From Shewanella algicola (GTDB taxonomy: Bacteria; Pseudomonadota; Gammaproteobacteria; Enterobacterales; Shewanellaceae): a stretch of 64,000 nt of DNA. The DNA is taken from contig NZ_BMQI01000015.1 of assembly GCF_014648035.1 (NCBI RefSeq), forward strand, positions 1-64,000, in the 5' to 3' direction. Position numbers and translations under genes: made by a program. Below are positions 1 to 7,788 of this stretch, one piece after another; the first letter of the stretch is position 1; each line of letters begins with the position of its first letter. The notes under the pieces were generated by a model, which ran no database searches, was not told where the DNA came from, and saw only the letters and a list, made by a program, of their open reading frames with translations.

Positions 1-66
1 ACTGCAAAAGCGTCAAATAAGTTAAGCTCGCCTATTGACTGACGGAAGGCTCATATGTGTTATAGC
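1..66 (-). repeat. Partial integron attC site, cut by window edge
   Basis: On the minus strand this begins with the R'' box GCTATAAC (66 to 59), immediately after the stop of the first cassette gene. GCTATAAC is the exact complement of GTTATAGC at 1130-1123, where this cassette starts, which is the pairing expected in a circularised cassette. The far R' box is not reached before base 1. The call rests on the pairing with the next site. Confidence 0.75.
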
Positions 67-67
67 T

Positions 68-1093
68 TTATATTGGCTGAGCATTGAAGTAATTACCATA
101 TTCTGCATGAGTTTGAACCCAGAGCGCAATCTTAACGTCAAAGCCTTTCTTTTTGATTTCTTCACCTAGTTCTCTCATGTAATTTTCGTTTGCATTAAAG
201 TCACCAAGAGAAAGTACTTCAGCTCCAATTTTTGATATTTGATAACAGCCAAGTGCTAACTTTTTATTAGGATCTTCCGCTTCAATTAGTAGTATCTGGT
301 TTCGGTTTACCAATACATTTGAAAATTTGTCAGCCTCTCTGCTATTGAACGTTAGCTTTAGGCCGCTCACCTGACCACCTTGAACTCCATTAACAATACC
401 CAGATCATCCATTTGAAGAAGGAAGTTAAAATCTATTCCTTGCTTTTCAAGCTGAGGGCACTTAAAGATTGACCGACCAACAGCGAATTGACCTAGTTTT
501 GATATTGCCATGGCTTCTTCTTGAGATAAGTTCTTTATAAACTCAAGAGTTCTTAATGAATATGAACCAGGAGATTTTACTTCACCTGCTAAAGTCCGAG
601 CCCAGATCTGACGAAGCTCTTCACTATTTGTGGATTTAGCATGATCCCGCCATCTTGATAGCCAGTCTGAATCAACTTCTTTCTCAGATGGTTCTTGTTG
701 AGAACGGAGTAGCTCTTCCTCCGCCAAACCAATTGTTTTGTTTATATTGATTTCTTGCTGTATTTCTTCAGCTTTTCTTTGTTGCTCGATTTTCTCAGAA
801 AAACTATCGAGGCTAATAGTTGGCTCTAGTCTTCCAAGGTAATCAACAGAGTGATCTTCTTCATTTTTAGGGCCACCAAGTTCTATTAATCGCCCATCAT
901 CTAGTAGTTTCTTTTTACCAAGCTTAATTTGTTCAGCTTCTACTTCGGCCTGAGCAAGCATTAGCATTTCGTCCCGCCTTACTTCGGCATGAGCTTTTCC
1001 TTCTCTTTTAATTTGCCACGGAGAAGCCAAAGATCCTATGCCGTCCTTAGCTAAAGTTTCCCAAAGCTTAATTAGAAGCTTTTCTCCTAACAT
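68..1093 (-). CDS. Integron cassette protein, DUF2806-like, function unknown
   Basis: This 341-residue soluble protein has no signal peptide or membrane segment. The N-terminal ~140 residues are charged and probably helical (rich in E, K, Q). The middle carries DWLSRWRDHAKSTNSEELRQ followed by IWARTLAGEVKSPGSYSLRT (about residues 143-182), which I recognise as the signature of DUF2806-type proteins. These are often seen in accessory DNA and have no established role. It is the third cassette counted from the presumed promoter side and is flanked by attC sites, so it is a mobile cassette gene. The ATG at 1093 lies 30 bases inside the cassette start. The family call is from memory of the motif; the function is unknown. 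Confidence 0.7.
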   Translation of the reverse strand: MLGEKLLIKLWETLAKDGIGSLASPWQIKREGKAHAEVRRDEMLMLAQAEVEAEQIKLGKKKLLDDGRLIELGGPKNEEDHSVDYLGRLEPTISLDSFSEKIEQQRKAEEIQQEININKTIGLAEEELLRSQQEPSEKEVDSDWLSRWRDHAKSTNSEELRQIWARTLAGEVKSPGSYSLRTLEFIKNLSQEEAMAISKLGQFAVGRSIFKCPQLEKQGIDFNFLLQMDDLGIVNGVQGGQVSGLKLTFNSREADKFSNVLVNRNQILLIEAEDPNKKLALGCYQISKIGAEVLSLGDFNANENYMRELGEEIKKKGFDVKIALWVQTHAEYGNYFNAQPI

Positions 1094-1122
1094 ATTCTCT
1101 CCATTGCTTCGATCTTGATGAG

Positions 1123-1210
1123 GCTATAACGCTGAGGTAATGGGCAACTTTGCTGCGAAGCAGCGCTTAAAGTTGTCCAGCCGTAGGCGCCATTGACCGT
1201 TTTGTTATGT
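1123..1210 (-). repeat. Integron attC site 1
   Basis: Read on the minus strand, the site runs from the R'' box ACATAAC (1210-1204) to the R' box GTTATAGC (1130-1123). Inside it the arms CGGTCAATGGCGC and its imperfect complement pair, and a central GCTGCTTCGCAGC hairpin is present. R'' is the exact complement of GTTATGT at 1834-1828, the start of this cassette. The layout and length (88 bp) fit an attC site. The stop codon of the 1205-1795 gene lies inside the R'' box, as is common in cassettes. Confidence 0.88.
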
Positions 1211-1795
1211 TTTTTTTGAAGACACATAGTCTCTAAATATTTTTAGCAATTTGAATAAATCAATCGAAAACCCAAAAAAACCTGGCTTTGCCTCAAACGG
1301 GTTGCTTATTTCAGGCCAATAACGAGAGAACCGTTGCTTAAGCTCCGCTAGCTCATTACTTGCCAAACTTAACTCATTTGATACTAGCTTTTCAGCTATT
1401 GCATATCCAGACTCACACACCGACCTTAGATCATTAGCAAATTTATCATAACGAGGATCATATTGATCTGTTTCTTGAAACCGGTCACGAGTGTTTAATA
1501 TTATCTGATTGAATCTACTTTTATTGTATCCATGCTCAGTTAACCTCTTATACACAAATTGGTTAAATGTTGGGATATCTACTTCTTTTAGAGAGTATTT
1601 TTCGATTTCCCCAAGACTTAGTGAGCCAATATTATGATTGTGGTACTGATCATTTTCTATGGAAGAACAATACAGCACGTGAAGTTCTTTGGCCTCATCT
1701 GACTGAGGCTGAAGAATCGATAGGGCATTCTTTTCGATGTATATAAGCTCAGCTTTTAAAATCATATCTATTTGTTTGTCGAGCTGATCTTCCAT
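1205..1795 (-). CDS. Integron cassette protein, function unknown
   Basis: This 196-residue soluble protein matches no family I know. It has an acidic helical N-terminus (MEDQLDKQID) and a middle section rich in Y, D and R. A C-terminal stretch ending FGFSIDLFKLLKIFRDYVSS is amphipathic and hydrophobic, but too short to call a membrane anchor. It is the second cassette gene. Its stop TAA is within the downstream attC R'' box and its start is about 33 bases from the upstream attC, leaving no room for its own promoter. Expression would therefore depend on read-through from the higher-coordinate side. Confidence 0.7.
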   Translation of the reverse strand: MEDQLDKQIDMILKAELIYIEKNALSILQPQSDEAKELHVLYCSSIENDQYHNHNIGSLSLGEIEKYSLKEVDIPTFNQFVYKRLTEHGYNKSRFNQIILNTRDRFQETDQYDPRYDKFANDLRSVCESGYAIAEKLVSNELSLASNELAELKQRFSRYWPEISNPFEAKPGFFGFSIDLFKLLKIFRDYVSSKKT

Positions 1796-1827
1796 TCAAG
1801 TTCACCGTACGATATTGATGGTTTTAA

Positions 1828-1889
1828 ACATAACGCCAAGCTAAGCGGCGCAGTTTACTGCGTCCAAAGCTTGAGCGCCTTGTTAAAAG
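1828..1889 (-). repeat. Integron attC site 2
   Basis: On the minus strand the site runs from CTTTTAAC (1889-1882, R'') to GTTATGT (1834-1828, R'). The inner arms AGGCGCTCAAGCTTTGG and CCGCTTAGCTTGGCG pair imperfectly around a GCAGTAAACTGC hairpin. The layout is very close to the well-known aadA-type 60-base element. R'' is the exact complement of GTTAAAAG at 2222-2215, where this cassette begins. This is the clearest attC in the window. Confidence 0.92.
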
Positions 1890-1893
1890 TTGT

Positions 1894-2199
1894 TTAGTCG
1901 CCGAATGCTTCGCTAGTACTTCCAAAAGCGTATTCATGTAAATTTGTTTCTTCATCAGACGTAATCAATTTACCCGAGAAGTCATCAAAGCTAATTCTAG
2001 GATTGAAAGATTTACCATCAACCTTAATTTCGCCTTGATCGTGTAACATCGAGAGATCAAAGGTGAAGTCCCCAATAATTTCTTTTGCTACGTCATCGGT
2101 AATTCCATTCTTTTTAAGTTTCTCCTTTAGAAGCAATATAACCTGATATTGCCACTCAGTAGCTAGCTCTTCATATTCTTCAGTGACTTCAACTTCCAT
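1894..2199 (-). CDS. Integron cassette protein, small acidic, function unknown
   Basis: A 101-residue very acidic soluble protein, with many E and D residues and the start MEVEVTEEYEELATEWQYQV. No family is recognised. The N-terminal half is probably helical; the C-terminal half (KSFNPRISFDDFSGKL) looks like beta strands. Small acidic cassette proteins include immunity proteins and antitoxins, but nothing here proves such a role. The ATG at 2199 has AGAGGTAAGC upstream, a plausible ribosome site, and lies 16 bases inside the cassette boundary. It is the cassette nearest the presumed promoter side. Confidence 0.7.
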   Translation of the reverse strand: MEVEVTEEYEELATEWQYQVILLLKEKLKKNGITDDVAKEIIGDFTFDLSMLHDQGEIKVDGKSFNPRISFDDFSGKLITSDEETNLHEYAFGSTSEAFGD

Positions 2200-2214
2200 G
2201 CTTACCTCTAATGA

Positions 2215-2496
2215 CTTTTAACAGCTTATTGAAGGGCTCGCCCGATAATGTCGGCCCTTTAACTTATTGATTAATATCATCCTACATTTAGTATCTTATT
2301 GATGTAAAGCCGTTTTATTTAACTTCACTGACAAATAAAAGCGGGCTTGCGCGTTAAAAGTGGACTCAATATTCGACAAAAACTAAAAACACATCAATTT
2401 CAATGTATTACAGAACTATCGATTTATTAATAGTAGTACTTTAGTTTACTTATTAGCCGATTAAACTAAAAACACGCCAAAAAACATTACAACTGG
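2215..2496. other. Cassette boundary and AT-rich non-coding DNA, possible decayed attI or attC
   Basis: GTTAAAAG (minus strand, 2222-2215) marks the upstream end of the proximal cassette. Beyond it lies an imperfect stem (AAGGGC...GCCCTT, 2236-2265) that could belong to an attI or an older attC, but no clear R''/L'' pair is seen. From 2280 to 2496 I see no gene. A motif close to AAACTAAAAACAC is repeated at 2381 and 2463. No integrase gene is present here or beyond the insertion sequence. Confidence 0.45.
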
Positions 2497-2504
2497 TTTT
2501 ATAC

Positions 2505-3544
2505 AAGGGCTATCCATTTAGCGCCACCAGTGTCAATATGTAGTAATGAAAACTTCATCGTATCTATTAAAAGCTGGCGTCGATTACCCTACAAATTGGG
2601 ACGAATTTGTTGATTGGTTTCATGATGAACAATCTTGCACCAGCTACCTTTATGCACTTCGTTGGCCAAACGGATTCATTTGCCCAAGCTGTTCGAGCTA
2701 TCAATCACCTTATCAGTTAAGTAATGGCAAGTTAAAATGTCATGCTTGCCGTTCTCAGTGTTCAGTAACATCAAGTACACTTTTTGACAAAACAAGAACC
2801 CCCATGAAAAGTTGGTTTGCAGCTGTCTGGTTTATTACAAATCAAAAGAATGGGGTCAGCGCTCTTGGGATCCAAAGGCTATTAGGCCTTGGGAGTTATC
2901 AAACTGCTTGGTCTTTAATGCACAAGTTAAGATATGCCATGGTTGATCCTGAAAGAGATAAACTGTCCGGCATCGTAGAGGTTGACGAAACATTAATAGG
3001 TGGTGTCATTCCAAAATCATCTATTAAAAATCAACAAGGTAAGCGTAAAGCTGTAGTTTTGGTGGCTGTTGAGCTGCTATCACCCTCTGGATTTGGGCGA
3101 ATACGTTTAAGGCAAGTAGAAAGTGCAACTAAAGAACATATCCATCAATTCATTCAAGATGTAATAGAACCTGGTAGCACAATTTGTAGTGATGGTTCTC
3201 AAGCATACAAACAAATAGACAAAAAAGGATATAAGCACAATCGGATAGTGCATTTAGGTTCATCTGTACCTGCACATGAAACAATGGCTGGGGTTCATCG
3301 AGTCTCATCATTATGTAAAAGATGGCTTTTAGGTACGTATCAAGGTGCGGTAAAGGCTAAGCAACTTGATTATTATTTAGATGAGTTTACATTTCGCTTC
3401 AACAGAAGAAAGTCAGATTCACGGGGATTATTATTCTACAGATTGCTTGAGCAAGCAGTGCGTTCTAAGCCGATAACGTACAAATCAATTAAAAATCGAT
3501 AACCACAATATATAGTGGTTGGTGGTGCTAAGTGGATAGCCCTT
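2505..3544 (+). mobile_element. Intact IS1595-family insertion sequence with TSD
   Basis: The element is 1040 bp long. The 25-bp terminal inverted repeats at 2505-2529 and 3520-3544 begin AAGGGCTATCCA and match at 23 of 25 positions. The sequence TTTTATAC occurs directly on both sides (2497-2504 and 3545-3552), an 8-bp target duplication as expected for IS1595 elements. It contains one transposase gene and no passenger gene. Intact ends, an intact duplication and an open reading frame suggest a recent insertion. Confidence 0.95.
2546..3502 (+). CDS. IS1595-family transposase (ISXO2-like DDE domain)
   Basis: A 318-residue transposase. The N-terminal zinc ribbon uses CPSC (about 47-50) and CHAC (about 65-68). 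The catalytic domain follows, with VDETLIGG (first Asp, about residue 147), CSDGSQAY (second Asp, about 213) and a later conserved stretch around HETMAGVHRVSS. The C-terminal FTFRFNRRKS signature is typical of this family. It would cut and paste or copy the surrounding element. The length is normal and no frameshift is seen, so the gene is probably functional. The ATG at 2546 lies 17 bases inside the left inverted repeat. Confidence 0.95.
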   Translation: MKTSSYLLKAGVDYPTNWDEFVDWFHDEQSCTSYLYALRWPNGFICPSCSSYQSPYQLSNGKLKCHACRSQCSVTSSTLFDKTRTPMKSWFAAVWFITNQKNGVSALGIQRLLGLGSYQTAWSLMHKLRYAMVDPERDKLSGIVEVDETLIGGVIPKSSIKNQQGKRKAVVLVAVELLSPSGFGRIRLRQVESATKEHIHQFIQDVIEPGSTICSDGSQAYKQIDKKGYKHNRIVHLGSSVPAHETMAGVHRVSSLCKRWLLGTYQGAVKAKQLDYYLDEFTFRFNRRKSDSRGLLFYRLLEQAVRSKPITYKSIKNR

Positions 3545-3552
3545 TTTTATAC

Positions 3553-3749
3553 ACAGTACACACTACATAAAGGTGGGAGAAATGGCTGACACTAGATATT
3601 TATCAGACATTTGTAAGTCGGTTACAGATGAGGTTAAAGCTGGATAGTTCCCCATCGAAAATTATGTGTTTTTCATCATTTTTCGTCTAGGGCACTGTGG
3701 GTTTCCAAGGGGTGCAAATATTTTACCCTTTGCTCTGGTAACGGTGAAG
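3553..3749. other. Intergenic DNA with a 21-codon open frame
   Basis: Apart from the short frame at 3582-3647 (MADTRYLSDICKSVTDEVKAG, preceded by AGGTGGGAGAA, a good ribosome site), nothing is recognised. The frame lies just past the insertion sequence and might be a leader peptide or the remains of a longer gene whose continuation is lost. I cannot tell which. Confidence 0.3.
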
Positions 3750-3826
3750 CGCCACGACGTTAGTGGCCACAGGCCATGCATCAACATGAAGATGACCGAA
3801 GGTCATAACCCCGAAAGGTTATAACC
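3750..3826. repeat. Cluster of four tandem short hairpins
   Basis: Four small perfect inverted repeats lie back to back: GCCAC/GTGGC (3751-3767), TGGCC-ACA-GGCCA (3764-3776), ATGACC-GAA-GGTCAT (3792-3806) and ATAACC-CCGAAA-GGTTAT (3805-3822). They sit just after the stop of the nitroreductase gene on the minus strand, so they would form its 3' untranslated region. There is no T run, so a classical terminator is unlikely. Confidence 0.6.
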
Positions 3827-3835
3827 TTACGTTGC

Positions 3836-4384
3836 TTACAAATAACGCGCAAATTGCTGGCCACTTTTAAGCGGTTTAGTGGGTGCGACGACTGCTGGGG
3901 TGCCGACATATAAGAAGCCCACAATTTGATCACCTTCAGTTAATCCTAATGCGGCATTCACATCAGCGTTAAAGGCAAAATCACCACTACGCCATACAGC
4001 ACCAATACCTAAAGCGAATGCGGCTTGTTGCATGGCCATGGTAGCGCAACCTGCTGCAATGTGCTGCTCTATGGCTGGTACTTTGTCATGCTGTTGCGTT
4101 TTAGCCACAACGGTTATCACCATAGGCGCACGATATGGCATATTACCGGCTTTGGTTATCATGGCGTCATCTGCACCTTGTGCTTTTGCTGCTGCAACAA
4201 AAATATCAGCTAACTTAGCAAGGCCATCGTCAACGGCAATGATAAATTCCCACGGTGTTAGTGCGCCGTGATCGGGTACTCTAGCTGCGGCATCGAGTAT
4301 AAAGGTCAATTGTTCATCGTTAGGCGCTGGGGCCACAAGGCGTGGTGTTGATTGGCGAGTCAATAACAGTTGTTTAGCGTCCAA
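3836..4384 (-). CDS. ydjA: Nitroreductase family protein YdjA-like
   Basis: A 182-residue cytosolic FMN-dependent NAD(P)H oxidoreductase. The single compact nitroreductase domain starts MDAKQLLLTRQST. Family features include the RQS phosphate-binding Arg and Ser near the start, the PDHGALTPWEFI segment (about 37-48) and the C-terminal GFLYVGTP motif. YdjA proteins are the shortest members of the superfamily and this length fits. The physiological substrate is unknown. It stands alone, separated from the upstream doxX-like gene by an intrinsic terminator at 4425-4450. Confidence 0.88.
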   Translation of the reverse strand: MDAKQLLLTRQSTPRLVAPAPNDEQLTFILDAAARVPDHGALTPWEFIIAVDDGLAKLADIFVAAAKAQGADDAMITKAGNMPYRAPMVITVVAKTQQHDKVPAIEQHIAAGCATMAMQQAAFALGIGAVWRSGDFAFNADVNAALGLTEGDQIVGFLYVGTPAVVAPTKPLKSGQQFARYL

Positions 4385-4424
4385 GGTACTATCCTGCTGA
4401 ATAAATTATGTTGCTGATATTATC

Positions 4425-4450
4425 AAAAATCCCACCAATTTGGTGGGATT
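4425..4450 (-). terminator. Intrinsic terminator of the DoxX-like gene
   Basis: The perfect stem AATCCCACC / GGTGGGATT, with a five-base loop, is followed on the minus strand by TTTTTGAT. It lies 35 bases after the stop of the 4485-5078 gene. Confidence 0.85.
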
Positions 4451-4484
4451 AATTAAGAGGGTTTCATCTGCTGAGTGAACAGCA

Positions 4485-5078
4485 CTACTTTAATAAGCGA
4501 CGGCTAATAAAATAGTCGACACTGGTGTAGCGTCCACCGCCAATAACCAGCAAGGCAAGTAGCATAAATAAGTAAGTCATGGCGAATTCGATACCATTAT
4601 TTAAAATCACAAAATTACCTGAGCTGGTCAGCCATTCGTAATTACCATGTTGTTGTAATATAGATTTAGCCGCGGCTAACTTTTCTGCAGATGCCATCAC
4701 GTTTTCATTGGCAAGCCATGAACTGGCATCGGCAATGGCAAGCCAACCATTGGGTAAATGCACCGCAAAGGCTGCCACTAGCATGGTGATCATCATAGGT
4801 AATGCGACTAATCGAGTGGCTAAACCTACCAGTAATAATGCTCCGCCAATTAGCTCGGTACCTGCCGCTAATGCTGTCATCAGCTCTGGCATGGGTAAAC
4901 CTAAACCCCAATCTGGGTTACCAAACCAGGCAGCGGTGTCGTCAAAATGAGACAGTTTATTATAGCCTGCTTGCATTAATACCGGCGCAAGGTAAAGCCT
5001 TAACGCCAAAGCGGCTATGCCTTCTGAATGCTTAACCACTTGTAGAAATTTTTGATAAAGCCCAATTAACGCCTGCAT
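4485..5078 (-). CDS. DoxX family inner-membrane protein
   Basis: A 197-residue membrane protein with about four hydrophobic helices: residues ~20-40 (LALRLYLAPVLMQAGYNKL), ~65-85 (ELMTALAAGTELIGGALLLV), ~90-110 and a last one at ~165-182 (FAMTYLFMLLALLVIGGGRY). The GYNKL and GTELIGG motifs are typical of the DoxX/DoxD superfamily. Relatives act in quinone-linked or redox-stress membrane complexes, but the role of this one is unknown. A soluble insert (~110-160) between the last helices is somewhat longer than in small DoxX proteins. It is probably transcribed alone. Confidence 0.82.
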   Translation of the reverse strand: MQALIGLYQKFLQVVKHSEGIAALALRLYLAPVLMQAGYNKLSHFDDTAAWFGNPDWGLGLPMPELMTALAAGTELIGGALLLVGLATRLVALPMMITMLVAAFAVHLPNGWLAIADASSWLANENVMASAEKLAAAKSILQQHGNYEWLTSSGNFVILNNGIEFAMTYLFMLLALLVIGGGRYTSVDYFISRRLLK

Positions 5079-5147
5079 ATATATCCCATTTTGATTGTCT
5101 CGTGCCTTAAGAGACCCGCTAAATCAGCAAAATATTTCAAACTGGGG

Positions 5148-5993
5148 TTATTTATCTAGGTGTAGCTCGGTGAGATCGTCAACAAGCTCGGTGAGTTTTT
5201 TATCAAAGTGTTGGCGTTGCTTATCAGTAAATGTTTGATTTAGTGCAATAAGCATTGAGCCAAACTTATGGGTATTTTCATTAACTTTGTCGCGGTAAAC
5301 GAGCGATTTAAGTTCGTCGGGTGCGGTCATTAAACGAGTCATTTGCGTGCTAAAGTATTCGGTTTCACTGCGACGTAGCAAAGCTTGTTCAAATTGGCGC
5401 TGCCATTCATGTCGATATTCTAACCACATATCAAGTGTGGCGAGTCGCTCAGTCGTGGCTTGATGAATAATATTTTTTTGTACTTCGCTAACGTTGCCAG
5501 TCCATTCTTTAAGTTGTTTTTCAATTCGTTTATTTGAGTCTTTTACCAGCTCAGCCTGATCTTTACCGGCATATTCATCAACTAACTCTTGCTGCTCTTT
5601 TTTAAGCTGAATAAGCACTTGTTGTACCTGGTCATCATCAAAACTGGCAATAATAGGCAAAAGTTCTGGCATAACAAAATTGAAGATACGATACCAATGA
5701 GACTTAGCCATTGTCACTTGTTGCTGCCAAAGCTCAGGCGTTAAAGTGTTTTGTTTGGCCTGTGCTGACAATAACTGCAACTGGTCGCGATAGCGTGGTA
5801 GCTCTTCCTCTCTATGCCACACTAAAAAGTGTTCTATTACCTCGTCGAATTTATCTTGTTGAGCACTATTTAAATCAACATATTCTTCGACTTCCCATTC
5901 GATGGCCCAGTCTAAGAAGAAGTAACTGACTTTTGTTGAACACCCCACAAAAAACAGCGAACACAGCAGTACTAAAAGCAGCTTTTTGGTCAC
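5148..5993 (-). CDS. DUF6279 family lipoprotein
   Basis: A 281-residue exported lipoprotein. The signal peptide MTKKLLLVLLCSLFFVGCST carries a lipobox with Cys18. The mature part is highly charged and alpha-helical, opening YFFLDWAIEWEVEEYVDLNSAQ, with the DWxIxWxVxxYVxLxxxQ pattern that marks DUF6279 lipoproteins. The function of the family is unknown. The long helical body suggests a scaffold or chaperone-like role at a membrane, which is inference. It has its own short upstream gap of 47 bases to the kinase-like gene and may be co-transcribed with it. Confidence 0.85.
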   Translation of the reverse strand: MTKKLLLVLLCSLFFVGCSTKVSYFFLDWAIEWEVEEYVDLNSAQQDKFDEVIEHFLVWHREEELPRYRDQLQLLSAQAKQNTLTPELWQQQVTMAKSHWYRIFNFVMPELLPIIASFDDDQVQQVLIQLKKEQQELVDEYAGKDQAELVKDSNKRIEKQLKEWTGNVSEVQKNIIHQATTERLATLDMWLEYRHEWQRQFEQALLRRSETEYFSTQMTRLMTAPDELKSLVYRDKVNENTHKFGSMLIALNQTFTDKQRQHFDKKLTELVDDLTELHLDK

Positions 5994-6040
5994 ATTGAAT
6001 CCCTCAATAAAATCTAATCCAGTTAATAGCAGAGTGAACC

Positions 6041-7069
6041 TTAAACAGAAATATAGCCCAAATAATCATTAAAATAGTCTATGTATTGGGTTGATTGTTC
6101 AGTATCTTGCGCCGCCATTAATAACGCCCACATCGCCGAAAACAACCAAAAGCAATTGATTGCAGCAGGTAATGCCGCCTTGGCTGCTGCCACGTCTGTT
6201 AAGCTCGCCATCTGACAATATTGCACAATAACCTTGTGGGTCAATTGATTTACTTGCTCATTTGTTAACTGATGTGTTGCTATGGCACTGGCTAAATCAA
6301 ATAACGGGTGGCTAGCAACGGCATACTCGTAATCAATACAATACAATTTGGCTTGGCCAATATGGCCAGGATTATTTTGCAAGCTCAACGAAGAGCTTAA
6401 GAGTAAATTGTGTGGTGTTAAATCACGATGACAGAACATAGGCAATAACACGCACGACTCTAGTTGTGATAACCAATGCCTTACGCGGGCATTTAATCGT
6501 TGCAGTTGTTGCCATGCTTGTTGCCAATGCAGCTGAGTTTGCTCTGTACTGTATTGTGCAAGTTGTTCGGCATACTGTTGCCATTGCGCGCTAACGGTGA
6601 TGCTCCTAGACGGTACAGGTAATTGACTCAGCGAGGCAAACAATTGCGCCAGTAAAGTAACCGCATCCACATTAAGATGAGTCATCGCTGTCATTGGACG
6701 AGTAGATGAATGGCCAAACATGGATGAGAACAGGCTCCAATCGCCTTGCGGTTGAGTGATAAACTCACTTAAATAAAATTGCTTGTCGTCACTCACCCAC
6801 TCGAGTTTCGGCGCGATATTTGCCGCGATAGCAGATCGCCAACATTCAACCTCAAGCGCCCTATTACACCAATGACTATGACGTTGATTGACCCGCAACA
6901 CCTTGTCACCCGAGGGGAAAGATAACAAATAGTTTTGATTACTTAAGCCCGTATTTAATAAGGTAACGGCAGTGCATTGGGTTAATAATGAGTGATATGT
7001 TGCTGCGGGTATTGCCTGCTGCAACATATTAATTAACTCATAAGGTAACGTGAGTAAGGGTGATGACAT
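6041..7069 (-). CDS. Aminoglycoside/choline-kinase-like phosphotransferase, probable thiamine kinase
   Basis: A 342-residue cytosolic phosphotransferase of the APH/choline kinase fold. The N-lobe has NYLLSFPSGDKVLRVNQ (~45-61). The catalytic loop is FCHRDLTPHNLLL (~210-222) with the HxDxxxxN motif, and the metal-binding CIDYEYA (~243-249) replaces DFG. It is the last gene of a TPP-riboswitch operon behind a PnuC-type transporter, so the natural reading is salvage phosphorylation of thiamin (ThiK-like). PnuC transporters need such a kinase to trap substrate. It is longer than E. coli ThiK (274 residues), so orthology is not certain. Confidence 0.72.
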   Translation of the reverse strand: MSSPLLTLPYELINMLQQAIPAATYHSLLTQCTAVTLLNTGLSNQNYLLSFPSGDKVLRVNQRHSHWCNRALEVECWRSAIAANIAPKLEWVSDDKQFYLSEFITQPQGDWSLFSSMFGHSSTRPMTAMTHLNVDAVTLLAQLFASLSQLPVPSRSITVSAQWQQYAEQLAQYSTEQTQLHWQQAWQQLQRLNARVRHWLSQLESCVLLPMFCHRDLTPHNLLLSSSLSLQNNPGHIGQAKLYCIDYEYAVASHPLFDLASAIATHQLTNEQVNQLTHKVIVQYCQMASLTDVAAAKAALPAAINCFWLFSAMWALLMAAQDTEQSTQYIDYFNDYLGYISV

Positions 7070-7105
7070 AAACTTTACCGCTATAACAATCTGATAATGC
7101 TGTGA

Positions 7106-7783
7106 TTATACACTAATCGCCTGTTGAGAAAGTTTATCTTGTTCAACAACCGAGTGTTGATATTTTTTACGCCACATCATGTAACCGGCAATGGCCATTG
7201 CGACATATAAAATAAACAAACCTGAGGTCAACATCAGCCCTTTTTGGAAATAAAGGTAGATGGAGACTACATCGATGACCACCCAATACAGCCAGTTTTC
7301 GAGCACCTTTTTGGCAACTAAATACGTCGTCATTACCGCAAAACAAGTGGTTGCGGCGTCAATGTAGGGAAATGCTGCAGCTGTGTAATTCGCCATACCA
7401 TAACCCACCACAATAGACACTAAAGATGTCACCGCGATAACGATGGTATGAGTCTTTAGAGTCCAACTGGTGATGTTAAGCTGAGAACTGACATTGTGTT
7501 GTTGAGATTGTTGCACTGACGGCACATGCAACCACAGCCAATAGCCATAAACGGCCATGCCCATGTAATAAATATTGAGCACCGACTCCATGAGTAGCGA
7601 TACATTCCAAAACAATACCGTATAAATTGCAGTGCTCAGAAACGCGGCCGACCAACACCAAATGTTAGTCCGCATTGCCAAAATAAGGTAAGCCAACGCA
7701 AGCATGACCGCGATAGCCTCCCAAAATGTCATGACCGACGCTTCGTTAAAGGCTTGTTGAATGGCTAACATCACGTCATTCAT
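7106..7783 (-). CDS. pnuT: PnuC/PnuT-family transporter, probable thiamin uptake
   Basis: A 225-residue inner-membrane facilitator with about seven hydrophobic segments. Recognisable PnuC features are the tryptophan-rich LAMRTNIWCWSAAFLSTAIY (~36-55), VLNIYYMGMAVYGYWLWL (~68-85), and WLYWVVIDVVSIYLYFQKG (~164-182) in the C-terminal half. PnuC proteins carry nicotinamide riboside, and PnuT relatives carry thiamin. Location under a TPP riboswitch, beside a YkoF-like thiamin binder and a phosphotransferase, supports thiamin. The spacing to the upstream gene is 5 bases, so translation is probably coupled. Confidence 0.85.
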   Translation of the reverse strand: MNDVMLAIQQAFNEASVMTFWEAIAVMLALAYLILAMRTNIWCWSAAFLSTAIYTVLFWNVSLLMESVLNIYYMGMAVYGYWLWLHVPSVQQSQQHNVSSQLNITSWTLKTHTIVIAVTSLVSIVVGYGMANYTAAAFPYIDAATTCFAVMTTYLVAKKVLENWLYWVVIDVVSIYLYFQKGLMLTSGLFILYVAMAIAGYMMWRKKYQHSVVEQDKLSQQAISV

Positions 7784-7788
7784 GGCTG

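Noticed and set aside
2215-2275. A third complete attC or an attI site
   Set aside because: Only one GTT-type box and a short imperfect stem are seen. The partner box and L elements are not convincing, so I report only a cassette boundary.
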